A DNA stretch of 64,000 nucleotides from Pseudomonas aegrilactucae (GTDB lineage: Bacteria; Pseudomonadota; Gammaproteobacteria; Pseudomonadales; Pseudomonadaceae): assembly GCF_019168305.1 (NCBI RefSeq), contig NZ_JAHTBI010000054.1, positions 26,288 through 90,287 on the forward strand, given 5' to 3'. Position 1 is the stretch's first letter. Each line of letters opens with the position of its first letter. A program made the translations under genes and the position numbers. The notes under the pieces are model-generated. The model was not told the origin of the DNA. It did not search any database and saw nothing but the letters and a program-made list of their open reading frames with translations. Positions 50,133-58,514 of this stretch are shown one piece after another.

Positions 50133-52265
50133 ATGCTCGAACAGGCTCAGCGCGTCCTCAAGGACATCTTCGGCTACGACAGCTTTCGCGGTCGCCAGGG
50201 GGCGATCATCGAATGCGTGGCCAAGGGCGGCGATGCGCTGGTCCTGATGCCCACCGGCGGTGGCAAGTCGCTGTGCTTCCAGGTGCCGGGGCTGCTGCGC
50301 GAAGGCCTGGCCGTGGTCGTGTCGCCGCTGATCGCTCTGATGGAAGACCAGGTCGCCACCCTCGACGAGCTGGGCGTGGCTGCGGCCTCGCTGAACTCCA
50401 CGCTGAGCGCCGAACAGCAGCGCGAGCTGGCCGCACGCATCCGGCGCGGTGAACTCAAGATGCTCTACCTGGCGCCCGAGCGCCTGGTACAGCCACGCAT
50501 GCTCGACTTCCTGCGCAGCCTCGACATTGCCCTGTTCGCCATCGACGAAGCCCACTGCGTATCGCAATGGGGCCATGATTTCCGCCCCGAATACCTGCAA
50601 CTGGGGCAACTGGCCGAACTGTTCCCGAATGTGCCGCGCATCGCCCTGACCGCCACGGCCGACATGCGTACCCGTGAAGAGATCGTCACGCGCCTGCACC
50701 TGCAGAACGCCGAGCGCTTTCTGTCCAGCTTCGACCGGCCGAACATCTTCTACCGCATCGTGCCCAAGGAGCAGCCGCGCAAGCAGCTGTTGGCGTTCCT
50801 TGGCGAGCGGCGCGGCAACGCCGGCATCGTCTACTGCCTGTCGCGCAAGAAGGTCGACGACGTGGCGGCGTTTCTCTGCGAGCAGGGCTTTCCGGCGTTG
50901 CCCTATCACGCCGGCCTGCCCGCCGAGACCCGTGCCAGCAACCAGCGGCGCTTCCTCAATGAGGAAGGCCTGATCATGGTCGCGACCATCGCGTTCGGCA
51001 TGGGCATCGACAAGCCCAACGTGCGCTTCGTCGCCCACCTCGACCTGCCCAAGTCGCTGGAAGCCTACTACCAGGAAACCGGGCGTGCGGGGCGCGACGG
51101 CCTGCCCGCCGATGCCTGGATGGCCTACGGCCTGCAAGACATGGTGATGCTCAAGCAGATGCTGCAGAACTCCGAAGGCGACGAGCGCCACAAGCGCGTC
51201 GAGCAGCACAAGCTCGATGCGATGCTGGCGTTGTGCGAAGAGACTCGCTGCCGCCGGCAGATCCTGCTCAACTATTTCGATGAAGAGCTGCCGCAGCCGT
51301 GCGGCCATTGCGACAACTGCGTCGACGGGGTACAGACCTGGGATGCCACCGAGCCTGCACGCCAGGCTCTGTCGGCCATCTACCGTACCGGTCAGCGCTA
51401 TGGCGTGGGCCATCTGGTGGATGTACTGCTGGGCAAGGACAACGAAAAGATCCGTAACTTCGGCCATGAGAAGCTCGCGGTATGGGGTGTGGGCAAGGCC
51501 CGCTCCGAAGGCGAATGGCGTTCGCTGTTCCGCCAATTGGTGGCCCGTGGCCTGGCCGATATCGACCTGGAGGGCTATGGCGGGCTGCGCCTGTCCGATA
51601 CCTGCCGGCCACTGTTGCGTGGTGAAGTCAGCCTGGAGCTGCGCCGTGACCTCAAGCCGCAGACCAGCAGCAAGAGCAGCAGCTCGGGCAGCCCGGCCAG
51701 CCAGCTGGTGCGCGGCGAAGAGCGCGAGCAGTGGGAAGCCCTGCGTGCCCTGCGGCGCAAACTGGCCGAAGAGCACGGTGTGCCGCCGTACGTCATCTTC
51801 CCCGACTCCACCTTGCTGGAGATGCTGCGCAGCCAGCCAGGCAGCCTGAGTGAAATGGCCCAGGTCAGTGGCGTGGGCGCGCGCAAGCTGGAGCGCTACG
51901 GCCAGGCCTTCCTCGAAGTGCTGGGGGGCGCGGCAGAGGCGCCGGCGGTGGTGGCCGACCTGCGGCACGAACTGATCAGCCTGGCCCGCGCCGGCATGAC
52001 CCCGGTACAGATCGCCGGGCAGCTGCAATGCAGTGAAAAGAACGTATACAGCCTGCTGGCCGAGGCCATCGGCCGTCAGCAGCTGTCGCTGGAGCAGGCA
52101 CTGGACCTGCCCGAAGAGCTGATGGGCGAAATCCAGGACGCCTTCCTCGACGGCGAAGGCGAGCTGCCACCGGTTTCGGCGATCATTGAGCAGTTTGGCG
52201 GGCGTGTGCCCGAAGGCGTGCTGTACTGCGTACGCGCGGCACTGGCGGCCGAGTTCGAGATGTAA
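50133..52265 (+). CDS. recQ: ATP-dependent DNA helicase RecQ
   Basis: The 710-residue RecQ has MPTGGGKSLCFQ (Walker A), DEAHCVSQWGHDFRPEY (motif II and aromatic loop), QETGRAGRDG (motif VI) and the zinc site C-x-n-C-GHCDNC near residue 390. The RQC domain and an HRDC domain (about 530-600) follow. It is about 100 residues longer than the E. coli protein. The extra C-terminus contains a helix-turn-helix-like segment (MTPVQIAGQLQCSEKNVYSL) similar to the domain found after helicases in many bacteria. GGAG precedes the ATG by 5 bases. It acts in recombination and fork repair. Confidence 0.95.
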   Translation: MLEQAQRVLKDIFGYDSFRGRQGAIIECVAKGGDALVLMPTGGGKSLCFQVPGLLREGLAVVVSPLIALMEDQVATLDELGVAAASLNSTLSAEQQRELAARIRRGELKMLYLAPERLVQPRMLDFLRSLDIALFAIDEAHCVSQWGHDFRPEYLQLGQLAELFPNVPRIALTATADMRTREEIVTRLHLQNAERFLSSFDRPNIFYRIVPKEQPRKQLLAFLGERRGNAGIVYCLSRKKVDDVAAFLCEQGFPALPYHAGLPAETRASNQRRFLNEEGLIMVATIAFGMGIDKPNVRFVAHLDLPKSLEAYYQETGRAGRDGLPADAWMAYGLQDMVMLKQMLQNSEGDERHKRVEQHKLDAMLALCEETRCRRQILLNYFDEELPQPCGHCDNCVDGVQTWDATEPARQALSAIYRTGQRYGVGHLVDVLLGKDNEKIRNFGHEKLAVWGVGKARSEGEWRSLFRQLVARGLADIDLEGYGGLRLSDTCRPLLRGEVSLELRRDLKPQTSSKSSSSGSPASQLVRGEEREQWEALRALRRKLAEEHGVPPYVIFPDSTLLEMLRSQPGSLSEMAQVSGVGARKLERYGQAFLEVLGGAAEAPAVVADLRHELISLARAGMTPVQIAGQLQCSEKNVYSLLAEAIGRQQLSLEQALDLPEELMGEIQDAFLDGEGELPPVSAIIEQFGGRVPEGVLYCVRAALAAEFEM

Positions 52266-52383
52266 GCGAGCGTCTTGTCATCATTTATGACGATTATCGC
52301 AGGCTGACCCAAGGCCTGAGCCTTGCCTAAGGCCCAAGGTCATGATTAGCTGCCTATTAATTAGTTCTGATGATGAGTTTTCT

Positions 52384-52818
52384 ATGCCGTTGACCGATCA
52401 ACACCGCTTCGGGATGCAGTTGGCCCACATGTCCCGGGGTTGGCGCGCCGAGCTCGACCGCCGCCTGGCCGGGCTCAACCTGTCGCAGGCGCGCTGGCTG
52501 GTGCTGTTGCATCTGGCGCGCTTCGAACACGCCCCGACCCAGCGTGAGCTGGCGCAGAGCGTGGGCGTCGAAGGGCCTACCCTGGCACGCCTGCTCGACA
52601 GCCTGGAGGCGCAGGGCCTGGTAAAGCGCCAGGCGGTACTGGAGGATCGGCGGGCGAAGAAAATCGTGCTGTGCCCACCGGCAAAACCCCTGATCGATCA
52701 GATCGAGACCATCGCCAACGCCCTGCGCGTCGAACTCTTCGACGGGGTCGACGAAGAAGAGCTGCGCGTGTGCATGCGGGTACATGCGCGCATCCTGGCC
52801 AATCTGGAAAAATCCTAG
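52384..52818 (+). CDS. MarR/SlyA-family transcriptional regulator
   Basis: The 144-residue winged-helix protein has recognition-helix region TQRELAQSVGVEGPTLARLL and wing AVLEDRRAKKIVLCPP, typical of SlyA/MarR regulators that respond to small aromatic ligands or oxidants. A longer frame from 52342 exists; the ATG at 52384 gives the usual family length. Its end overlaps the convergent phospholipase gene by 4 bp. Targets are unknown. Confidence 0.88.
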   Translation: MPLTDQHRFGMQLAHMSRGWRAELDRRLAGLNLSQARWLVLLHLARFEHAPTQRELAQSVGVEGPTLARLLDSLEAQGLVKRQAVLEDRRAKKIVLCPPAKPLIDQIETIANALRVELFDGVDEEELRVCMRVHARILANLEKS

Positions 52819-55004
52819 AAGGTCTGCCCGAGGTTGAGGTAGAAGGCCTTTTGGTTGTCGCTGTTGCTGCCATAGCTGAAGTTCAACGGGCCTAGCGGCG
52901 TATCGAAGCCCAGGAAGATGCTCGCGGCATTGATGTAGCCGCTGTCGAACTCATTGTCGTTGTTCCATGCGCGGCCGCGCTCCAGCGAGCCGCCCAGGTA
53001 CAGCGGGAAGTCCAGCGGCAGGTACGCTTGCGGGGTCAGGCGGCGGTAGTAGACCATGCGCATCAGGCTGATGTTCTGGCCCGACACCGAGTCCTGGCGA
53101 AAGCCCGACAACTGCCGCGCACCGCCCATCACGAAGCTGGAGGTGACCACCTCGGCATCGTCCAGGGTCCTGCCGTAGCGCCCGCCGAACACCCAGGAGT
53201 TAGGCCCGCTGCTCAGCGCCTTGTCCAGCTTCAGGTCCCATTGCCGGTAGCGCTGGTCCGACCCCAGGCCCGGCTCGAACTGGCGCAGGGTCATGCTGAT
53301 GTCTTCACCGCTGTGGGGGAAGTACACGTTATCCAGGGTGTCGAACGAGTACTTGAGGTCGTAGAAGCCTTCGTTGAAATTCACCTTGGGCAGGTTTTGC
53401 TCGCCAATGCGCACCTCGGCCTGGCCCCAGGCCTGGCCAATCCCCAGCCGCACTTCGCCGTTGTTGCCGATCTGGCGGCCCAGGTTCAGGCCCAGGCCGT
53501 AGCGCTCCAGGCGATACTCGGCGATGGGGTCGTTGTCCAGGGTGGCTTCGATGTTCTGCGAGCCGATGTCCAGGTAGGGCGCGAGGAAGTAGCGTGAGCC
53601 GATGTCCAGTGGTTGGTAGAACTCGCTGTAGAGCTCCTGCTGGTCGCCGATCTGCGCCCGGGTCAGCCATTCGGCCCCCAGCCGGTTGATGCCGTTGACC
53701 CGATAGCTGGCGCCCAGGTTGAAGGCGCTGTCACCGCGCAGGTCGTCCGACAGGTTCAGCCCCAGGCGCAGGTAATCGGTACCGCCACGTCGGCCGCGCG
53801 CGTTGATTACCAGGGTGTTGTCCTGCCCCTTGTGCACCACGCGATATTGCACACGGTCGAAGTAGTCCAGGCCGTACAGGGTGCCCATGTCGGTGCGCAG
53901 GCGATCGAGTTCCAGAGGCTCGCCGATGGGCTGGCGGATGTAGTAGCGGATCACGTCGTCGCTGACCTTGGAGTCGTTTTCCACCTTGATCGCGGTGATG
54001 ACCGGTGTTCGCTGGCCGGGCGAGCGCGCGACGGCCAGCTCGGCGGTGGTGCTGTCGGGCACGCGCAATTTCGCCAGGCGTGGGTCCAGAATGCGCGTGG
54101 CGCGGTAACCGGCGTCGATCATCTCTTGTGCGCGGCCGAAGTCGGTCACGCCGAAGCTGGCCAGCGGCGGCTGCACCAGGATGTCGGTGGCGTGCAACGA
54201 GGCCAGTTGCTCCTCGGAGTTGCGCCGCGTCATCAAGGTGATGGACTGGTTGAGCACATCGACCACCGTGGCCAGTTGCTTGCGGCTGCGCAGCGGGGTG
54301 CCGATGTCGACCACGATGGCGATGTCCACGCCCATTTCGCGCACGATATCCAGCGGAATGTTGTCGACCATGCCGCCGTCCACCAGCAGCCGCCCCTCCA
54401 GCTCGACCGGGGCGAACACCGCTGGGATCGACATGCTGGCGCGAATCACCTGGGGCAGGTGGCCCTTGCGAAACACCACTTTCTCGCCGCTGGCGATGTC
54501 GGTGGCTACCGCACGGAACGGGATCGGCAGCTTGTCGAAGTCGCGGGTGTCGCTGGCGTGCGCGAACATGCTTTCCAGCAGCAGCGCCAGGTTCTGCCCC
54601 TGGATCACCCCCAGCGGCAGGCCCAGGCTGCCGTCATCGCGAAAGCTCAGGCGTTGCTTGACCAGAAAGTCGCGGTCATCCTGCTTGCGCCGGAACGGGA
54701 TGTCCTTGCGCGGTGGCGCGTCCGACAGCGCCTGTTGCCAGTCGATGGCCAGGGCAAGTTTCTCCAGCTCGTCGACCTTGTAGCCCGAGGCATACAGCCC
54801 GCCGATCACCGCGCCCATGCTGGTGCCGGCAATGGCGTCGATCTTCACCCCTTGCTCCTCAAGCGCCTTGAGTACGCCAATGTGGGCCAGGCCCCGCGCC
54901 GCGCCGCCAGACAGCACCAGGCCGACCTTGGGGCGAGTGGTTTCGGTTGCGGCCAGGGCAAGGGAGGTGAAAGACAGCAGCAGGCACAACAGCAGACGAC
55001 GCAT
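52815..55004 (-). CDS. plpD: patatin-like phospholipase with own outer-membrane barrel (PlpD, type Vd secretion)
   Basis: The 729-residue protein has a signal peptide ending at about LALA (residue 18) and a patatin domain from 25 to about 215: the LSGGAARGLAHIG oxyanion motif, GTSMG with nucleophile Ser62, and DGG with Asp209, a complete Ser-Asp dyad. A POTRA-like linker occupies residues about 330-405, and a C-terminal 16-strand Omp85-type barrel ends in LNLGQTF. PlpD of P. aeruginosa is the prototype of type Vd autotransporters, which secrete phospholipase A1. The gene converges on the MarR gene with a 4-bp overlap and is divergent from a SelW-like gene. Confidence 0.92.
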   Translation of the reverse strand: MRRLLLCLLLSFTSLALAATETTRPKVGLVLSGGAARGLAHIGVLKALEEQGVKIDAIAGTSMGAVIGGLYASGYKVDELEKLALAIDWQQALSDAPPRKDIPFRRKQDDRDFLVKQRLSFRDDGSLGLPLGVIQGQNLALLLESMFAHASDTRDFDKLPIPFRAVATDIASGEKVVFRKGHLPQVIRASMSIPAVFAPVELEGRLLVDGGMVDNIPLDIVREMGVDIAIVVDIGTPLRSRKQLATVVDVLNQSITLMTRRNSEEQLASLHATDILVQPPLASFGVTDFGRAQEMIDAGYRATRILDPRLAKLRVPDSTTAELAVARSPGQRTPVITAIKVENDSKVSDDVIRYYIRQPIGEPLELDRLRTDMGTLYGLDYFDRVQYRVVHKGQDNTLVINARGRRGGTDYLRLGLNLSDDLRGDSAFNLGASYRVNGINRLGAEWLTRAQIGDQQELYSEFYQPLDIGSRYFLAPYLDIGSQNIEATLDNDPIAEYRLERYGLGLNLGRQIGNNGEVRLGIGQAWGQAEVRIGEQNLPKVNFNEGFYDLKYSFDTLDNVYFPHSGEDISMTLRQFEPGLGSDQRYRQWDLKLDKALSSGPNSWVFGGRYGRTLDDAEVVTSSFVMGGARQLSGFRQDSVSGQNISLMRMVYYRRLTPQAYLPLDFPLYLGGSLERGRAWNNDNEFDSGYINAASIFLGFDTPLGPLNFSYGSNSDNQKAFYLNLGQTF

Positions 55005-55074
55005 CGTGGCTCTCGGAGCAAAGGCTAAAGGTCGCTAGTATAAGCGCGACCACCGTTCAGGAGACCGTTAGCGT

Positions 55075-55359
55075 ATGTCCACGCCCAAACCCGAAATTGT
55101 CATCACCTATTGCACGCAGTGCCAGTGGCTGCTGCGCGCGGCCTGGCTGGCCCAGGAACTGCTGAGCACCTTCAGCGACGACCTGGGCCGGGTAGCGCTG
55201 GAGCCCGCCACCGGGGGCGCCTTTCGCATCACCTGTGACGGTGTACAGATCTGGGAGCGCAAGGCCGATGGCGGCTTTCCCGAAGCCAAGGTGCTCAAGC
55301 AACGGGTGCGTGATCAGATCGACCCGCAGCGTGACCTGGGCCACAACGACCGGCCTTGA
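55075..55359 (+). CDS. SelW/SelT-family (Rdx) thioredoxin-like protein
   Basis: The 94-residue protein has YCTQCQW with the C13-x2-C16 redox pair in the first strand-helix turn and FPEAKVLKQRVRDQI at the end, as in the Rdx family. Eukaryotic homologues carry selenocysteine at the second position; here it is an ordinary Cys codon. The physiological partner is not known. AGGAG lies about 10-11 bases before the ATG. The next gene begins 95 bp downstream. Confidence 0.85.
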   Translation: MSTPKPEIVITYCTQCQWLLRAAWLAQELLSTFSDDLGRVALEPATGGAFRITCDGVQIWERKADGGFPEAKVLKQRVRDQIDPQRDLGHNDRP

Positions 55360-55454
55360 GCCGGCCGGCGCCCTGTCACGCAACTGCAGCACGACGGTCA
55401 CTTTCGGTTAACCGCCCACAGGCAAGCTCGCACAAACTCTCCCGGAGCCTGCCC

Positions 55455-56291
55455 ATGACCCATGCCGAGCTTGGTAAACCCTCGCGCAAGCAGCGTGTGC
55501 GTACCTTGTGGATCTCGGATGTGCACCTGGGCACCCGCGACTGTCAGGCCGAACGCCTGTCGCAGTTTCTCAAGGGCTACCAGGCCGACCGCATCTATCT
55601 GGTCGGCGACATCATCGACGGCTGGAAGCTGCGCGGGGGCATGTACTGGCCGCAGGCCCATACCAACGTGATCCGCCGCCTGCTGACCATGAGCAAGCGC
55701 GGTACCGACGTGATCTACGTGACCGGCAACCATGACGAGTTCCTGCGTCGTTACTCGAAACTGGTGCTGGGCAATATCCAGTTGGTGGACCAGGCCGAAC
55801 ACCTGACGGCCGACGGTCGGCGCCTGCTGGTGATTCATGGCGACCAGTTCGACGTGATTACCCGCTATCACCGCTGGCTGGCATTTCTGGGCGACTCGGC
55901 CTACGAAATCACCCTGACCCTCAACCGTTGGCTCAACCACTGGCGGGCACGTTATGGCTATGGTTACTGGTCGTTGTCCGCGTACCTGAAGCACAAGGTC
56001 AAGACGGCGGTGAACTTCATCAGCGACTTCGAGCAGGCGATTGCCCACGAGTGCGTCAAGCGCGGCTTTCATGGCGTGGTATGCGGGCATATCCACCACG
56101 CCGAGATTCGCAAGGTGGGCGAGGTGGACTACCTCAACTGTGGCGACTGGGTGGAGTCGTGCACCGCGCTGATCGAGCACTGGGACGGCAGCATCGAGCT
56201 GTACCGGCTGGCTGACGCACAGGCCAGCGAAGCCCGGCGCGTGGCCGAGCTTGAGTCGCTTGGCGAGCCGGGTCGCCAGGTCAGGCGCTGA
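55455..56291 (+). CDS. metallophosphoesterase (LpxH-like UDP-2,3-diacylglucosamine pyrophosphatase family)
   Basis: The 278-residue calcineurin-like phosphoesterase has all metal ligands: SDVHLGTRD, VGDIIDGW, TGNHDEFLRR, HGDQFD and CGHIHHAEI. The N-terminal ISDVHLG and helical cap with HRWLAFLGDSAYE place it in the LpxH-related group found next to, but distinct from, the essential LpxH. The frame is open upstream; the ATG at 55455 has GGAG 8 bases before it. Its end overlaps the convergent HD-domain gene by 11 bp. The substrate is unproven. Confidence 0.83.
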   Translation: MTHAELGKPSRKQRVRTLWISDVHLGTRDCQAERLSQFLKGYQADRIYLVGDIIDGWKLRGGMYWPQAHTNVIRRLLTMSKRGTDVIYVTGNHDEFLRRYSKLVLGNIQLVDQAEHLTADGRRLLVIHGDQFDVITRYHRWLAFLGDSAYEITLTLNRWLNHWRARYGYGYWSLSAYLKHKVKTAVNFISDFEQAIAHECVKRGFHGVVCGHIHHAEIRKVGEVDYLNCGDWVESCTALIEHWDGSIELYRLADAQASEARRVAELESLGEPGRQVRR

Positions 56292-56868
56292 GTTTGTGCA
56301 GGGCCGCCTTGTAAAGCGACTGGCGTGGCTGGGCGAAGACCCGGTGCAGCATCGGTTCGAAGAAGCTCAATGGCAGGTTCGGGTAGTCGGGGTCGAACGC
56401 GGCGGCATCGTAGCGGGCGCAGAATTCGATGGTCTGCTGGTACTGCGGGTGGTCTTCGAATTGCTCGCGCAGGTGCCGGTCCATGCCCAGGTGATGGAAG
56501 AAGTAATACCCTTGGAAGACCCCGTGCTTTTCCACCATCCACAGGTTTTCCGGGCTGACGAAGGGCTTGAGGATGGCGGCGGCGATGTCAGGATGGTTGT
56601 AGCTGCCCAAGGTGTCGCCGATGTCGTGCAGTAGTGCACACACCACGTATTCCTCGTCGCGGCCGTCACGCCAGGCCCGGCTGGCGGTTTGCAGCGAGTG
56701 GCTCAGGCGGTCGACGGGAAAACCGCCGAAGTCGCCGTCCAGCAGGCGCAAGTGCGCCAGCACACGATTGGGCAGTTGCCGCGCATAGGCCTGAAAGTCA
56801 CCAGCGATAATGGCCCAGTCCTGTTCGGTACCGTCCTGCATATGGGTGAAGCGGGCCTGCTGGGTCAT
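56281..56868 (-). CDS. HD-domain phosphohydrolase-like protein
   Basis: The 195-residue helical protein has the paired metal residues HSLQTASRAWRDG and ALLHDIGD of an HD domain, with FFHHLGMDRHLRE later. This resembles small HD proteins found near peptidase or DUF962 genes in Pseudomonas. GGAG precedes the ATG at 56868 by 5 bases; a GTG two codons earlier is less likely. It overlaps the convergent phosphoesterase gene by 11 bp. The substrate is unknown. Confidence 0.8.
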   Translation of the reverse strand: MTQQARFTHMQDGTEQDWAIIAGDFQAYARQLPNRVLAHLRLLDGDFGGFPVDRLSHSLQTASRAWRDGRDEEYVVCALLHDIGDTLGSYNHPDIAAAILKPFVSPENLWMVEKHGVFQGYYFFHHLGMDRHLREQFEDHPQYQQTIEFCARYDAAAFDPDYPNLPLSFFEPMLHRVFAQPRQSLYKAALHKLSA

Positions 56869-56968
56869 CGGCACTCCGTGGGTTGACGGCCAGAACTGTC
56901 AGTTTAGGCACTGCGCCGATACGGGTAGTGGCTTGTCGGGACGGGTTTCTGGCCTTGCGTGCCGTTTA

Positions 56969-57281
56969 TCAGAAGTGCACCTTGCCGCGCAGCATGTCGC
57001 GATAAAGCGCAAAATCACCCAGCAGGCTGTAGAACGGGTAGGTGAAGGTGGCCGGTCGGTTCTTCTCGAAAAAAAAAGTGCCCGGCCCAGGCGAAGCCGT
57101 AACCGGCAGCAGGCACCGCGAGCAGCAGCCAGCCGTTGGCGCTGGCCAGGGCGCAGGCCGGCAGAACGATGACCAGGCTGGTGCCGACGAAGTGCAGGCG
57201 CCGGCACGCAGGGTTGCTATGCTCAGCGAGGTAGTACGGGTAGAACTCGGCAAAGCTGTTGAAGCGTGGGGGGCTGTTCAC
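56969..57281 (-). pseudogene. DUF962/Mpo1-like small membrane protein with +1 frameshift
   Basis: The GTG at 57281 has GGGAG 7 bases upstream and starts VNSPPRFNSFAEFYPYYLAEHS; the first frame continues through HFVGTSLVIVLPACAL to GFAWAGHFFF. The expected continuation FEKNRPATFTYPFYSLLGDF to the stop at 56969 is in the next frame. Deleting one base from the 9-base A run at 57069-57077 (T on the coding strand) joins them into a 103-residue protein with the family HFVGT and GHFFFEKNRPATF motifs. Mpo1-like proteins in yeast are dioxygenases of 2-hydroxy fatty acids. This is either real inactivation or a homopolymer sequencing error. Confidence 0.85.
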
Positions 57282-57440
57282 TGCAACGCTCCCAGGTTTG
57301 TCGGGTGTGACGAAACACGCATAGGGTGGAGCCTGCACCGAGTCTAGAATTCAGGCGCGGTATCAACCAGTGACAATAGGCGCCACTTTAGTATCCTTTG
57401 CGTTCACCGCAGGAGCGGTATCAGCCAAAAGAAGCCAGCC

Positions 57441-58514
57441 ATGAGCGAAAGAACCACTTCAGCAAGCTGGGCCTCGGGGATCGTCAAGGCACTTGAGTTC
57501 GAAGGGCTCGATTGCCGTGCCTTGTTCAAGCAGCTCGGTCTGGACTTTGCAGCCCTGGACGACCCCGATGCACGCTTCACCCAAGACGCCATGACCCGGC
57601 TTTGGCAACTGGCCGAAGACCTGTCGGGCAACCACGCCATTGGCCTGAACATGGCTCGGGTGGTGCGCCCGGCTTCGTTTCATGTGGTGGGCTATGCGCT
57701 GATGTCCAGCCGTACCCTGGCCGAAGGCTTCGAGCGCCTGGTGCGTTACCAGCGCATCATTGCCGAAAGCTCGGACCTGAGCTTTCGCCTGGGGCCGGAA
57801 GGCTATTCGCTGATACTCACCGTACATGGCGATCACCTGCCGCCCACCCGGCACAGTGCCGAAGCGTCGCTGGCGTGCGCGCTGTCGCTGTGCAGCTGGT
57901 TGAGCGGACGCGTCATCCAGTTGCGCCGTGTGCTGGTGCAGGGGCCGCAGCCGGTGGATATCGAGCCCTACAGGCAGGCGTTTCGCGCCCCTCTGGTGTT
58001 CGGCGCGCCGCACGATGCGTTGCTGTTCGAACGTGCCGACATGGAGGCGCCGCTGCCAACGGCCAATGAAGCCATGGCCATCCTGCACGACCGCTTTGCC
58101 GGTGAGTACCTGGCGCGTTTTTCCGAAAGTCGGGTCACCCATCGGGCCCGTCAGGTGCTGTGCCGGATGTTGCCCCAGGGCGAACCCAAGCGCGAGATGG
58201 TTGCACAGGCCCTGCATCTGTCCCAGCGCACCTTGCAGCGGCGCCTGCAGGAAGAGGGCACCAGCTTCCAGACGCTGCTCGACGATACTCGCCGTGAACT
58301 GGCCGAGCAGTACCTGGCGCAACCGAACATGACCCTGCTGGAGACGGCCTACCTGTTGGGGTTTGCCGACCCGAGCAACTTCTTTCGGGCGTTCCGCCGC
58401 TGGTTCGACCTCACGCCGGGTGAGTACCGTGCGCGCAAGGGTGCCGCCAAGGGCGGCAGTGCCGAGGGGATCAGTGACGCCAGAACGCCGGCATGCACAG
58501 CACCAGCACCGTGA
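57441..58514 (+). CDS. AraC-family transcriptional regulator (OruR/Arabinose_bd type)
   Basis: The 357-residue protein has an N-terminal ligand-binding domain of the PF12625 type (RVVRPASFHVVGYALMSSRT and FERLVRYQRIIAES). A C-terminal double helix-turn-helix follows with LHLSQRTLQRRLQEEGTSFQ and AYLLGFADPSNFFRAFRRWF. Similar regulators control hydroxyproline, ornithine or quorum-sensing genes, but none is nearby. Its last 44 bp overlap the convergent trkH gene. The effector is unknown. Confidence 0.9.
   Translation: MSERTTSASWASGIVKALEFEGLDCRALFKQLGLDFAALDDPDARFTQDAMTRLWQLAEDLSGNHAIGLNMARVVRPASFHVVGYALMSSRTLAEGFERLVRYQRIIAESSDLSFRLGPEGYSLILTVHGDHLPPTRHSAEASLACALSLCSWLSGRVIQLRRVLVQGPQPVDIEPYRQAFRAPLVFGAPHDALLFERADMEAPLPTANEAMAILHDRFAGEYLARFSESRVTHRARQVLCRMLPQGEPKREMVAQALHLSQRTLQRRLQEEGTSFQTLLDDTRRELAEQYLAQPNMTLLETAYLLGFADPSNFFRAFRRWFDLTPGEYRARKGAAKGGSAEGISDARTPACTAPAP

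Noticed and set aside
50055..52028. 657-codon minus-strand frame opposite recQ
   Set aside because: recQ has all helicase motifs; the antisense product has none.
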